Source: Acidobacteriota bacterium (GTDB lineage: Bacteria; Acidobacteriota; Blastocatellia; Pyrinomonadales; Pyrinomonadaceae). From it: DNA of 64,000 bases. Below, piece after piece: positions 16,213-24,490 of the stretch; the first letter of the stretch is position 1, and each line of letters begins with the position of its first letter. The notes beneath the pieces were generated by a model. That model saw only the letters and a list, made by a program, of their open reading frames with translations. It searched no databases and was not told the origin of the DNA. A program made the translations under genes and the position numbers. The stretch spans positions 1,364,001 to 1,428,000 of the forward strand of contig JADJBB010000021.1 of assembly GCA_016703965.1 (NCBI GenBank), read 5' to 3'.

Positions 16213-17109
16213 CTACTTGTCCTTATCCGGGGTGTTAATGGTGACACCGCCGTTAGTGGTGACAACGCGAACAGGTGCTCCGCCGCCGTTGAGGGCGAGG
16301 TTGAGGCGTTTTGATCTGGAGCGGGTCCAATTGTCGCCTTTGACGTCCTCGGTCGTCACGTTGAGGCTCGGGATGTTGGAGCGGAATCCGCCGTTGACGG
16401 TGCCCGTTTCGATGTTGGCCTGGAAATTCTCAGGGATGGTCAGGTTGACGCCGCCGTTCGTGGTCTGAACGTCGATACCAGTGCCTTTCCACGAGGTGCC
16501 CGAAAGGGTGACGTTGACGCCGCCGTTAGCGGTGCGTCCCTTCACGGTTCCGGCTGCGTTGCTGACGTTGACGCCGCCGTTGGTGGTATTAAACTCGAGG
16601 TTTCCTTCGACATTGCTGATCGAGATGCCGCCGTTGTGGGCTTTGAGGCTTGCGTTCGACGAGCGCGGTACGCGGATCTCGTACGACACGGACCAGTTCT
16701 TTAGCTCCGAGGGAACTTCGGCCTTGATCTCGCCTGAGGTATTGATGCGGATCGAGGCGATCGCGGCTCTTGCTTCGCCGTCGGTCGCACCCCAGGCCTG
16801 GACGCAGGCACGTACCAAAACGTCGCTGCGGTCTTCGCCCTTGACGCTGATGCCGCCGTTTGCTCCGGCATCGACGTTCAATGTTCCGTTCGAAGAAACC
16901 GTCAGCTCACGCAGATCATTTGCCGAGACGCGGTCGTTACCCGACCAGTTGTTGTTTTCGCAAAAGCCTCTCGACTTGTATTCGCTCTTGTCCGACTTTG
17001 CCACAGCTTTGGCGGTGTCCTGTCCGATAGCGTTTGTAGCTGCAATGCCGATCACGGCTGCGACGCACATCGTCGCGAGGTATCTAAGATTTTTAGAAAG
17101 ATAATTCAT
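16213..17109 (-). CDS. Exported protein with NGG-type beta-repeats (DUF4097-like)
   Basis: The protein has 298 residues. Residues 1-29 form a signal peptide ending AIGQ. From about residue 80 the sequence becomes Gly/Asn/Val-rich, and an N-G-G-(I/V/F) motif recurs at least seven times (NGGISV, NGGISI, NGGVNV twice, NGGVNL, NGGFRS, NGGVTI). Between the first two motifs there is a longer region with R-V-P-R-S-S. This fits the stacked beta repeats of DUF4097/DUF2807-type putative adhesins. It is probably periplasmic or surface located. The function is unknown. It is divergent from the AraC-type gene. Confidence 0.75.
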   Translation of the reverse strand: MNYLSKNLRYLATMCVAAVIGIAATNAIGQDTAKAVAKSDKSEYKSRGFCENNNWSGNDRVSANDLRELTVSSNGTLNVDAGANGGISVKGEDRSDVLVRACVQAWGATDGEARAAIASIRINTSGEIKAEVPSELKNWSVSYEIRVPRSSNASLKAHNGGISISNVEGNLEFNTTNGGVNVSNAAGTVKGRTANGGVNVTLSGTSWKGTGIDVQTTNGGVNLTIPENFQANIETGTVNGGFRSNIPSLNVTTEDVKGDNWTRSRSKRLNLALNGGGAPVRVVTTNGGVTINTPDKDK

Positions 17110-17241
17110 TTTTCGCGTAGCCCTCCGGAAATTGTTTGATAAGAAATTGTGATTTCTACAAGCAATACACCGATGGTTTGCGGTTTGTGACAGGTTTTTT
17201 GATACTCAGGGCTGCCGACGAATCTCAACGCACTTCAAAAC

Positions 17242-17306
17242 ACTTGGCACACCCTTTCAGACTTGGTACGGAAATTCGTTGACAATTGAACTGGGGGGGG
17301 TAATAT
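17242..17306 (+). promoter_or_regulatory. Promoter with paired operator-like repeats for the AraC-type gene
   Basis: TTGACA (17279-17284, 6/6) and TAATAT (17301-17306, 4/6) are separated by 16 bp, ending in a run of eight G. Immediately upstream, ACTTGGCAC (17242-17250) and ACTTGGTAC (17261-17269) are direct repeats 19 bp apart, the geometry typical of AraC-family half sites. The promoter lies inside an in-frame extension that would start at TTG 17279, which argues for the later ATG start. Confidence 0.6.
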
Positions 17307-17338
17307 TCTCAGCGTCATTTGTCAAATACAAATTCCCA

Positions 17339-17713
17339 ATGGACAAACGCATCTTCCATCTCAAGAAGCGACTTTCCCAGGATTTAGGCCGTGATTGGAC
17401 GGCCGAGGATATGGCTGTAGCAGCTAACATGTCGTTGTCCAATTTTCACCGTTTATTCAGAATAACAAATGGTGGGGTCACGCCAAAAGCATTCCTTCAC
17501 GACTTGCGACTCGATCGTGCTGCGGAGATGCTCGGCGATCCCGAGTGCGTTCTCCGCATCAGTGAAATCGGCAATGCGGTAGGCCTAATAAACGAAAGCC
17601 ACTTTGCTGCAGACTTCAAGAAAAAGTTTGGGATGACCCCTACCCAATACCAAACCAACCAAGCCGAAATCCACCAATCCCGTCCCCAAAACTATTCCGA
17701 TGGACAGGAATGA
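17339..17713 (+). CDS. AraC-type DNA-binding regulator without a sensor domain
   Basis: From ATG 17339 the protein has 124 residues and consists almost only of the AraC double helix-turn-helix. The first helix-turn-helix is W-T-A-E-D-M-A-V-A-A-N-M-S-L-S-N-F-H-R-L-F. The second is I-S-E-I-G-N-A-V-G-L-x-N-E-S-H-F-A-A-D-F-K-K-K-F-G-M-T-P, read in parts. A longer frame begins at TTG 17279, but that codon is the -35 box. No ligand-binding domain is present, so an effector would have to act in another way. It probably regulates itself and the exported cassette downstream. Confidence 0.82.
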   Translation: MDKRIFHLKKRLSQDLGRDWTAEDMAVAANMSLSNFHRLFRITNGGVTPKAFLHDLRLDRAAEMLGDPECVLRISEIGNAVGLINESHFAADFKKKFGMTPTQYQTNQAEIHQSRPQNYSDGQE

Positions 17714-17759
17714 TAGGTTTGGACAAGAGGTGACAGTTTTGGACAAGAAATGATCGTTG
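17701..17759 (+). repeat. Three tandem ~20-bp repeats, operator candidate
   Basis: TGGACAGGAATGATAGGTT (17701-17719), TGGACAAGAGGTGACAGTTT (17720-17739) and TGGACAAGAAATGATCGTTG (17740-17759) are direct repeats of 19-20 bp. The first overlaps the stop of the AraC-type gene. The two-turn spacing and the position about 90 bp before the next gene fit a regulator-binding array. Confidence 0.6.
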
Positions 17760-17783
17760 ACTCGTCGTGAACAACGAGTCAAC
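17756..17783. promoter_or_regulatory. Stem-loop following the tandem repeats
   Basis: GTTGACTCGT (17756-17765) pairs perfectly with ACGAGTCAAC (17774-17783) around an 8-nt loop. No T-run follows, so it is a weak terminator candidate. A dyad operator or mRNA leader structure is equally possible. Confidence 0.45.
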
Positions 17784-17846
17784 ATGTTAGCACTCTGAAT
17801 TGAGTAACGAACATAAATCAAATGAATTTAACGGAGGTTGAAGTTG

Positions 17847-18110
17847 ATGAAAAATCATAAAGTCCTTAGTTTATTGCCACGATTCGCTGCTTTTCTATTC
17901 GGCGTTGTATTGGCATTGTCGATTTTTTTGCCGAGAGCATGGATGGCGAGAGCTGAAGCCGACGAGTCCCAATGCCCACCTCCGCCAAATTGCGCATTCT
18001 TTACCTGCTATAAACCGCTAGCAGGAGCTTCTGAATGCAAATTTATTGCTCTTGAGAACGGTGCCCAGTGTCACGTCGGCGGAGAATGCTCACCGCCGGA
18101 AGGAGACTAG
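17847..18110 (+). CDS. Small exported cysteine-rich protein
   Basis: ATG 17847 is preferred because GGAGG (17833-17837) lies 9 nt upstream; the frame extends to a TTG at 17838. The protein has 87 residues: a long signal peptide to about residue 37 (ending near MARAEA), then about 50 residues with six cysteines in Q-C-P-P-P-P-N-C-A-F-F-T-C, E-C, Q-C and E-C-S. Six cysteines could form three disulfides. I do not recognise a family. The two genes that follow are also exported, and the last is thioredoxin-like, so disulfide handling of this product is a reasonable inference. Confidence 0.7.
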   Translation: MKNHKVLSLLPRFAAFLFGVVLALSIFLPRAWMARAEADESQCPPPPNCAFFTCYKPLAGASECKFIALENGAQCHVGGECSPPEGD

Positions 18111-18153
18111 TTTTTTGAGGGGCTTGTTTTGGGGGATTAGGCGGTAGAACTAA

Positions 18154-19821
18154 ATGAAAAAGTGTGTCTCATTTCTTTTTGTTTTTATGATTTTGGCCGC
18201 GGTTACTGCGCATGTCCGAGCACAGTCGCAAACGCCGAGTTTGGACGCTCAATTGTGGATGTCGCGGGCTGAATCGGTTACCGATAACATTCTTAGAGAC
18301 TCATCAAAGCTAAGTGAAGTCGATAAATCACTTGTTTTAGCGAAGCTTGGGGATGCTTGGTGGAAAATTGATAGCGACAAATCTACGGAGTGGTTCGTAA
18401 AAGCAGTTGACGGCTTGTACTTTCTGTCCTCGAATGAGCGTCGCACTTCTCAAAATGCCTATCTCGAGACGTCAAGAAAAATTCTTCAAATAATTGGGAA
18501 TCGTGTTGACAAGCAACGTGATCGGTTGATTGGTATCCTTGCGGAAATTTCGGATGTTTCGCAAAAGGAAAAGGAGTTGAATGCAGACTCCCTTGTAGAG
18601 TATGGCTTACAAAACGTACGTGATAACCCGAGATTCGCGCATAGTTTGGGCACTACGGCTATTGGTCTTGGGAGTCCGCGTTTTCTTTACAAGCTCATAT
18701 GGGAATTGAATCGACAACAGCCAGATCTTGCTGTCCAGCTTTTCAATGCAGCAGTTGGAAAAGCGGGATCCGACCCAAGTTTTGTAAGGCTCCAAACTAT
18801 TCAGTTAGCCGCGTTTCCACAAGTTATTGTCGGTGAAGTCCATGACGTGGCAATGCTTGAACGAAAAGAAAAATTGGCGGCACTGCGATTTTTTGCACAG
18901 TATATTATTCAAGCCGCATTATCGTCGCCCGACAGAGGCTGCTCTGGTGAAGCACGACTTATAGGCGTGCTTCACTCCCAGTTTGTTGATCTGCTACCTT
19001 CGGAAGCTGCTACAGTGCAAAGTGCGGTTGCCAAATGCTTAGGGGTTTCAAATGAACCTTCGAGTCGGAGCTTGGATCCGACAAATGGTCTGACCATTGA
19101 TGATCTCCTTAAGCTTGCAAATGAACAGAAGGAGAATCATCCGCTTAGGGCAATTTATTTGACACGAGCAGGCCTTCTAGCTCGTGACCAAGAAAAGTAT
19201 GCAACTGCCATTAAAGTTTTGGATGGCATGACGGAAAAAGAACGAAATATTGATGAAAATCTTTGGGATGATCTCCGTGCAGATGTATCATCTCGATTTG
19301 CTTTTGCGCTACGAAAGGGAGGTGATGAATTGGAGGCGACGCGAATTCTCCAAAATACACCAGCTTCTATTAGAGCCTTCGCAAGACTTGGTTTTTTGAA
19401 ACGCTCTGGTGCCGTCGCATCTGGGGATCAATTTATTGAAGATGTTCTCAACGCGGCTGTTGTTGAGATTGTCAAGGCCGAAAAGCCTCTGCCACGGAAA
19501 CTGGTTTATTGGTTTGGTTTAATAGAATGGGCCGGCAAAAGAGGCTTCGCAGATATCGCGGTTAATATGTTGCGAGATCTCGCCAATTCGTTTAACAGTT
19601 CTTTATCCGAGAAGTCTATGGCCGACTTTGAAATAAGGCCGATCGATATCGGCAATCCGTTTTCTGAGAAAATCTTGATTGACCAAGATGCAAAACTGTT
19701 TGACAACATCGGACGGATATCAAAGCCGCGGTCCCGCATAAATCTCAATTTATCGGTATTGTCCGTTGTTGCAGCAAAATGTTTGATATTGTTGCCAAAG
19801 AATCAACCTCCTAGATCATGA
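18154..19821 (+). CDS. Large exported helical-repeat protein of unknown function
   Basis: The protein has 555 residues. Residues 1-23 form a signal peptide ending VRAQ. The rest is helical, with TPR-like pieces (for example L-A-K-L-G-D-A-W-W-K and A-I-Y-L-T-R-A-G-L-L-A-R-D-Q-E-K-Y-A-T-A) but no regular 34-residue period that I can assign with confidence. No catalytic motif was recognised. It overlaps the next gene by 4 bp (ATGA), a strong sign of an operon. The base composition looks AT-richer than the flanking housekeeping genes, which suggests acquisition. It may act as a periplasmic partner of the Cys-rich protein. Confidence 0.7.
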   Translation: MKKCVSFLFVFMILAAVTAHVRAQSQTPSLDAQLWMSRAESVTDNILRDSSKLSEVDKSLVLAKLGDAWWKIDSDKSTEWFVKAVDGLYFLSSNERRTSQNAYLETSRKILQIIGNRVDKQRDRLIGILAEISDVSQKEKELNADSLVEYGLQNVRDNPRFAHSLGTTAIGLGSPRFLYKLIWELNRQQPDLAVQLFNAAVGKAGSDPSFVRLQTIQLAAFPQVIVGEVHDVAMLERKEKLAALRFFAQYIIQAALSSPDRGCSGEARLIGVLHSQFVDLLPSEAATVQSAVAKCLGVSNEPSSRSLDPTNGLTIDDLLKLANEQKENHPLRAIYLTRAGLLARDQEKYATAIKVLDGMTEKERNIDENLWDDLRADVSSRFAFALRKGGDELEATRILQNTPASIRAFARLGFLKRSGAVASGDQFIEDVLNAAVVEIVKAEKPLPRKLVYWFGLIEWAGKRGFADIAVNMLRDLANSFNSSLSEKSMADFEIRPIDIGNPFSEKILIDQDAKLFDNIGRISKPRSRINLNLSVLSVVAAKCLILLPKNQPPRS

Positions 19822-20462
19822 AGAGATTTCGCAAGTATTTCTTTCCTATCTGCGCTGGTTTTGCGACTACGGTTGGGCTGGTTTTTGGATACTCAATCGT
19901 CTTCCCACCTCCCCCGAACCTTTTGGTAGGCGAACGATTTAACTTTGCAAAAGTCCTTGAAGAAAAGGGATCGGAGTTTCCGGGTATTGGCTTCCGGTTT
20001 GACTCATCAAATCTCGTAGGTCTTGACGGATTGCAAAAAAATCCAGACTCCGCAAACAACCTAACTCTACTCGTCGTTCTAAACCCAAGCTGTAAGGCAT
20101 GCGATATCTCTGCCGACTTGTACAATTCCGTAAGGGCGTCAGCGCAGAAGATTAACGTTCATTATTATCCGTGCTCATTTATTCCTCTAGGGCCCAACTT
20201 CAACTTAACTTCATACGCAGAGAAATTTGGCTTTGACGATTTCTTGACTTGGAATGGTGGGAGCGAAATGCCAATGGAACTAACCCGATTTCAAACACCA
20301 ACTCATATCCTCTTAAACAGCGATGGCATCATCATTCGGGTTTGGCCTGGAACGAACGGCATAGGATCTACCCGACGGATAATGGGGGAGCAGATCGGAG
20401 AGGATTTGCTCATTATCGTGGACACCCTTAACGCCACTTTGCATGACAATAAGCTAAATTGA
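19818..20462 (+). CDS. Membrane-anchored thioredoxin-like protein
   Basis: The protein has 214 residues. A single N-terminal transmembrane segment (about 8-29) anchors a periplasmic domain. L-L-V-V-L-N-P-S-C-K-A-C-D (near 84-96) has the position and pattern of a thioredoxin active-site C-x-x-C after a beta strand, and F-Q-T-P-T-H-I-L-L-N-S-D-G supplies the cis-proline segment of the fold. It resembles TlpA-type reductases loosely. The start overlaps the preceding stop (ATGA). It is the third gene of the exported cassette and may reduce or oxidise its disulfides. Confidence 0.7.
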   Translation: MKRFRKYFFPICAGFATTVGLVFGYSIVFPPPPNLLVGERFNFAKVLEEKGSEFPGIGFRFDSSNLVGLDGLQKNPDSANNLTLLVVLNPSCKACDISADLYNSVRASAQKINVHYYPCSFIPLGPNFNLTSYAEKFGFDDFLTWNGGSEMPMELTRFQTPTHILLNSDGIIIRVWPGTNGIGSTRRIMGEQIGEDLLIIVDTLNATLHDNKLN

Positions 20463-20526
20463 TTAATCGGGTGGCCTTACTACGTCATATCCGGCAATAT
20501 ATCCGGGTTGCAATCAAAAGATGGGT

Positions 20527-21534
20527 CTATAAGACGCACATTGTAAGTCCCGCCGCATTCACATTCCAGCCGAGAACTTCGCAGCCTTCCTGTTCGGCGA
20601 GAGCGGCTTCGACGTCCTGGCGTCGTCCGTCTTCGCAGTAGAAGGCGATGCAGCCTCCGCCGCCGGCTCCGCAGACCTTTGGGGCGATGGCTCCGTTTGC
20701 GAGGGCGGTGGCGATGAGGTGATCCATTTGGGGCGTTGTTATGTTTGGCGACATATCCTGACGCTGGATGTGGGCTGCGGCGAGTATTTCGCCGGCTTTG
20801 TCCCATTCGCCCGCGACGAGCGCGGCTCGCAGTTCGATCGAGGTGTCGCGGATGCCGTCAAATATCTCGAAAATGCGTTTGTCGCCGTCGATGTGGCGTT
20901 TTGTGATCTCCCAGTTGTTGATGCCCGAGTTTCGGGGTTCGCCGGTGTAGCAGACCGCGACGCGGCGTTCGAGAGTGGCGATGTCGATGTCCAGTTCTTC
21001 ACGCCACATTCCGGCGGGTCCGAAGTGAATATTCGAGACGCCCCCGTATTGTGCCGAATAGTAATCCTGATAACCGGTCGGAACTTTGATGACCTGGCAT
21101 TCGACTGCCGCGGCGATCGGGATAAAGCGGTCGGCGTCGTAGCGGTCGCCGACGAGTTTGTTTAGGGCTCCGATACAGGCGATGTTCAAGGTTGACGAAC
21201 CGGCGAGTCCGGCTCCGGCAGGAGCTTTCGATTCGGTTGTCATCTTGAAACCCTGTTCCGGGCGGAAGAAATAGACGAGTTTTGACAGCAATTGGAGCGT
21301 CGGCTCGTCACGGAGTGAATCGATATTCTCAAGATCGGTTTCGACGCTCGACTTCTGATCGATGGATTCGAGAATGATGCGGTCATCGTCCCGCGTTTCG
21401 ATGCGGCAATGCGCGAGCAGGCTGACGGCAAAATTTACCGTCGAGGCTCCCTCGTGGAACAGAAAAAGGGGCGGAATATCAATTGTGCCGCCGGCAAGGT
21501 CAACCCGCGTCGGGGCGGAGGATTCGATTATCAT
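20527..21534 (-). CDS. GHMP-family sugar kinase
   Basis: The start at 21534 gives 335 residues beginning MIIESSAPTRVDLAGGT, the conserved first GHMP motif. The frame stays open 22 codons further upstream through a repeat-like region. The ATP-binding motif is PAGAGLAGSSTLN and the third motif is CGAGGGGCIAFY near the C-terminus. The closest match in pattern is the fucokinase/heptose-7-phosphate kinase branch. It phosphorylates a sugar or sugar phosphate, and the substrate cannot be told. It lies next to and in the same direction as the DedA gene. Confidence 0.87.
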   Translation of the reverse strand: MIIESSAPTRVDLAGGTIDIPPLFLFHEGASTVNFAVSLLAHCRIETRDDDRIILESIDQKSSVETDLENIDSLRDEPTLQLLSKLVYFFRPEQGFKMTTESKAPAGAGLAGSSTLNIACIGALNKLVGDRYDADRFIPIAAAVECQVIKVPTGYQDYYSAQYGGVSNIHFGPAGMWREELDIDIATLERRVAVCYTGEPRNSGINNWEITKRHIDGDKRIFEIFDGIRDTSIELRAALVAGEWDKAGEILAAAHIQRQDMSPNITTPQMDHLIATALANGAIAPKVCGAGGGGCIAFYCEDGRRQDVEAALAEQEGCEVLGWNVNAAGLTMCVL

Positions 21535-21633
21535 CAGTTCGTTTTCAGTTATCAGTTGTAAGAATGTTGATCTTTGAGCTTTGATCTTAGAACCCGGCAT
21601 TGATATGTAGGCTCTGGCGTCTCAACTTCTGAC

Positions 21634-22437
21634 TCACGCCTCTTTACTATTTTCTACTGGCCCCGGCCGTTCGGCGGCCATTTCTTTCTCTTCTTCTGCT
21701 TTACTCGCCTTATCCCTCAGTTCTTCGCGGTTTGGTTCGCGTGTGAGGTGAAGGCGTTCGCTCAGATCCTGCAGGGTCGTTTTACCGACCTCTTCAAAGG
21801 CCACGAGTTTTTCTTCGATCTTTAGTATCGTCTCGGGATCGGCGTCCTCAACTCGTTCCGAAAGCCAGTAACGCTCGATGACGTAGAAAACAATGATCCC
21901 GAACATCACGATGAAGAAAAGAGCAAAGCCGACCTGTTTGAAGTCGCCGATCATTGAGGTTATTGCTCCGCTGAAGAAATACCCAAGCCCGGCGAGAAAC
22001 ACGACCCAGAGGGTGCAGCTCAGGGCACTGAGGCCCAAAAATCTTAGGAACGGCATCTTCCCGACGCCATAAAAGACGCACATCGCGACGCGGATCCCGT
22101 AAATATACTTCGAGATGATGATAGCGGAACCGCCAAATTTCGCGATCAGCTTCTCGACGCGGGGCTGAGCCACCTGGTAGAACCTGTAATCTTTTGCGTT
22201 CTCGTGAAATATTCGGCCAACGGCGTAGCCCGCACAATCACCGACCATGCCGCCCAATGTTCCCGCAATGAGGACTTTAAAGAAGCCCCAGTCGCCAAAG
22301 AAACCGCCATGAGCCATCGTTCCGGAAACAAGCAAAGTGATATCGCCCTCAACGGTACACAGGGCAAAGACTGCGTAGATACCGTACTGAGCTAAAATAT
22401 CCTGAAGCTGATGATCCATAGCAAGAAACGAGCCCAC
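21634..22437 (-). CDS. DedA/VTT-family membrane protein
   Basis: The protein has 267 residues from a GTG start with AAGG about 7 nt upstream; an ATG 6 codons later is possible. The E-G-D-I-T-L-L-V-S-G motif near 29-38, G-D-C-A-G-Y-A-V-G-R and the Y-I-Y-G-I-R segment are the conserved DedA elements, found with several membrane helices. Members are half-transporters linked to lipid recycling and envelope homeostasis. A charged C-terminal tail rich in Glu, Lys and Arg follows the last helix (from about 195), which is longer than in E. coli YqjA or DedA. Confidence 0.88.
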   Translation of the reverse strand: MGSFLAMDHQLQDILAQYGIYAVFALCTVEGDITLLVSGTMAHGGFFGDWGFFKVLIAGTLGGMVGDCAGYAVGRIFHENAKDYRFYQVAQPRVEKLIAKFGGSAIIISKYIYGIRVAMCVFYGVGKMPFLRFLGLSALSCTLWVVFLAGLGYFFSGAITSMIGDFKQVGFALFFIVMFGIIVFYVIERYWLSERVEDADPETILKIEEKLVAFEEVGKTTLQDLSERLHLTREPNREELRDKASKAEEEKEMAAERPGPVENSKEA

Positions 22438-22544
22438 AGCTTCGCCTTAGCGATTGCTCTGCCATTGAGAGAGTATCTTTACAGGCTCATTCAGTCAAAA
22501 GAAGTGATGTGGTTACGGCGACACGAAGTATTGCCGCCCATTGT

Positions 22545-22573
22545 TTGACAGGAAAAGTGGCAGTGTCTAAAAT
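22545..22573 (+). promoter_or_regulatory. Sigma-70 promoter for the ROK kinase gene
   Basis: TTGACA (22545-22550, 6/6) and TAAAAT (22568-22573, 5/6) have the ideal 17-bp spacing and stand 34 bp before the start codon. Confidence 0.75.
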
Positions 22574-22607
22574 CGCGATAGTTTCTGCAAGAGCCGCTTA
22601 ATTTATT

Positions 22608-23537
22608 ATGGTTAATTCCCCAATCGGGTCTGCAATACGTGTCGGTATAGAGATCTCCAGCACCTCGCTGAACGCCGTAGCTATCGATGTAGGCGACGAG
22701 GTCAAGCGTGCTCATTCCGTCGTTTTCAGCGATGATGAGGGTGTCGTGGGCCAGATCAAGACGATCGTCGACGAATTTAGGAAGGAATTCGGCGAATTCC
22801 AACGTCTGGGCGTTGCGATCCCTGGCCTGGTGGACAGAGAATCGGGACGGGTTGCCTTTTCGGCTATTGTTCCGACTCAGACGGATGTAGAACTTGGGAA
22901 ACAGATCGAGGCTGCGACGGGCGTCAAGGTCATCATCGAGAATGATGCGAACGCGGCCGCGTATGGCGAATATTGCTGCGGCTCCGGACGCGGCAGCTCA
23001 AATATGTTCTACGCCACACTCGGCGAGGGCGTCGGCGGATCTTTTATTTTCGGCGGCAAAACCTGGCACGGAGCATCGGGCTTTGCGGGTGAATTCGGTT
23101 ATGTCCCGATCAATTCTGAAGGCATGAGACTCGAGGATGTGGCGTCGGCGGCTAATATCGTTCGCCGCACACGGGCGCGTTTTCATCAGGACAGCACCTC
23201 GTCGCTCGGGAGATTGACCGAGGAGGACCTGACGCTCAGCGACATTATTTCCGCCGCGCAGAACAAGGATGATTTTGCGCAGATGATGCTTGAGAGGACC
23301 GGCAGCTATGTTGGAACGGCGGTCGCGAGCGTGATAAATCTTTTGAACGTCGAGCTGATCGTTCTCGGCGGATCGATCATGCAGGCACGGCATCTGGTAC
23401 TGAAGGCCGTGATCGAGAGAGCGAGAGAGCTTTCATTCGAGCGGTCTTTCGCAGCTACCCGCATCGTCGAGGGCGAGCTGGGGACGAACGCCGCCGCGAT
23501 CGGAGCTGCCTCGATCGGCGGATTCGGTACTGATTAA
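22608..23537 (+). CDS. ROK-family protein (sugar kinase type) lacking the zinc motif
   Basis: The protein has 309 residues. It has the ROK ATPase layout: I-S-S-T-S-L-N-A near 15-22 for phosphate binding, GVAIPGLVD near 68-76, and I-E-N-D-A-N-A-A-A with the catalytic aspartate. It also has G-E-G-V-G-G-S-F-I-F-G-G-K and a final adenosine-binding G-G-S-I. The usual zinc-binding C-x-C-G-x-x-G-C after the G-H-M-T segment is absent; here F-G-Y-V-P-I-N-S-E-G-M-R replaces it. It may be a glucokinase-like enzyme or a sugar sensor. No helix-turn-helix domain is present. Confidence 0.85.
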   Translation: MVNSPIGSAIRVGIEISSTSLNAVAIDVGDEVKRAHSVVFSDDEGVVGQIKTIVDEFRKEFGEFQRLGVAIPGLVDRESGRVAFSAIVPTQTDVELGKQIEAATGVKVIIENDANAAAYGEYCCGSGRGSSNMFYATLGEGVGGSFIFGGKTWHGASGFAGEFGYVPINSEGMRLEDVASAANIVRRTRARFHQDSTSSLGRLTEEDLTLSDIISAAQNKDDFAQMMLERTGSYVGTAVASVINLLNVELIVLGGSIMQARHLVLKAVIERARELSFERSFAATRIVEGELGTNAAAIGAASIGGFGTD

Positions 23538-23566
23538 CCGAAATTGAAAAGAATAATCAGACTTAT

Positions 23567-23623
23567 TATTAGAACTAATATCATTCAGATTTACTCAGAA
23601 TCCTTTCTGAACTAAATTTAGTT
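23567..23623 (+). promoter_or_regulatory. Cluster of palindromes upstream of the respiratory operon
   Basis: Within an AT-rich 260-bp leader lie TATTAGAACTAATA (23567-23580, dyad), TCAGAA/TTCTGA (23595-23610, 4-nt gap) and AACTAAATTTAGTT (23610-23623, perfect 14-bp palindrome). ATTTACT also recurs at 23588-23595 and 23638-23645. These are likely regulator sites for the act-cox operon. The regulator is unknown. Confidence 0.5.
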
Positions 23624-23800
23624 TGTGCAATTTGCGGATTTACTAAATCTTAGTAGAATCGTAATCAGTTTTACTGTTAGAAACTTAAGTATTAGAGTCG
23701 GCTTTTCGGCGAGAACACTTCCCCTCCAAGGTTGTAAGGTGTGCGTCTAGGCCGCATTGTTGCAGGTTTTTCTCAACGAGGTATCGCGAGAGATCGGAAG

Positions 23801-24460
23801 ATGGCTCAATTTTTTAATAAAAGCGCGAATAATATCGCCCGAATAAGCATTGTTGCAGGCGTAGTGCTGGCAGCCTTGGGAGGCTTTGCGTTTACGCAGT
23901 TCGCCCGCTCGTCGTATCTGACCGGTCAGTATGTCGAGAAGCAGCAACCGGTGCAGTTCAGCCATAAGCACCACGTCGGGGACGACGGCATCGATTGCCG
24001 CTATTGCCACTCGACGGTTGAGACGACTGCTTCGGCCGGAATGCCTCCGACCCAGACGTGTATGAACTGTCACAGCCAGATCTGGTCAGACAGCCCGTAT
24101 CTGGCACCTGTGCGTGACAGCTACAAGAACAACACGCCTATTGAGTGGGAAAAGGTTCACGACCTGCCGGAATACACCTATTTCAACCACAGTATCCACG
24201 TCGCGAAGGGCGTAGGCTGCTCGACCTGTCACGGACAGATCGACAACATGCCGGCGGTTTTCCAGCAAAACACGCTCCAGATGGAGTGGTGTCTCGCATG
24301 CCACCGCCAGCCTGAGAAATTTATCAGGCCGAAGTCAGAGATCTTTAATATGCAGTGGCAGGACGGCGATCTCGATGAAAAACAGCGAGCCGACCTGAAA
24401 GCCGAATATAAGATCCGTAGTAAAGAAATGATGACCAGTTGCTCGACCTGTCACAGGTAG
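23801..24460 (+). CDS. actA: Alternative complex III subunit A, pentahaem cytochrome c
   Basis: The start at 23801 gives 219 residues. It is preferred over an upstream in-frame start at 23741 because it begins close to the transmembrane anchor (about 17-35), with CGGAAG upstream. Five C-x-x-C-H haem motifs are present: CRYCH, CMNCH, CSTCH, CLACH and CSTCH at the very end. This matches the pentahaem ActA of Rhodothermus and Flavobacterium ACIII. It carries electrons from the iron-sulfur and quinol-oxidising core towards the oxidase, on the periplasmic side. It is the first gene of the act-cox operon. Confidence 0.95.
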   Translation: MAQFFNKSANNIARISIVAGVVLAALGGFAFTQFARSSYLTGQYVEKQQPVQFSHKHHVGDDGIDCRYCHSTVETTASAGMPPTQTCMNCHSQIWSDSPYLAPVRDSYKNNTPIEWEKVHDLPEYTYFNHSIHVAKGVGCSTCHGQIDNMPAVFQQNTLQMEWCLACHRQPEKFIRPKSEIFNMQWQDGDLDEKQRADLKAEYKIRSKEMMTSCSTCHR

Positions 24461-24490
24461 AGCGACGTTAGTAGAGGAACGCAAACGAAA

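Noticed and set aside
17279..17338. In-frame extension of the AraC-type gene from a TTG at 17279
   Set aside because: That codon is the first base set of a perfect -35 box, and the promoter lies inside the extension, so ATG 17339 is preferred.
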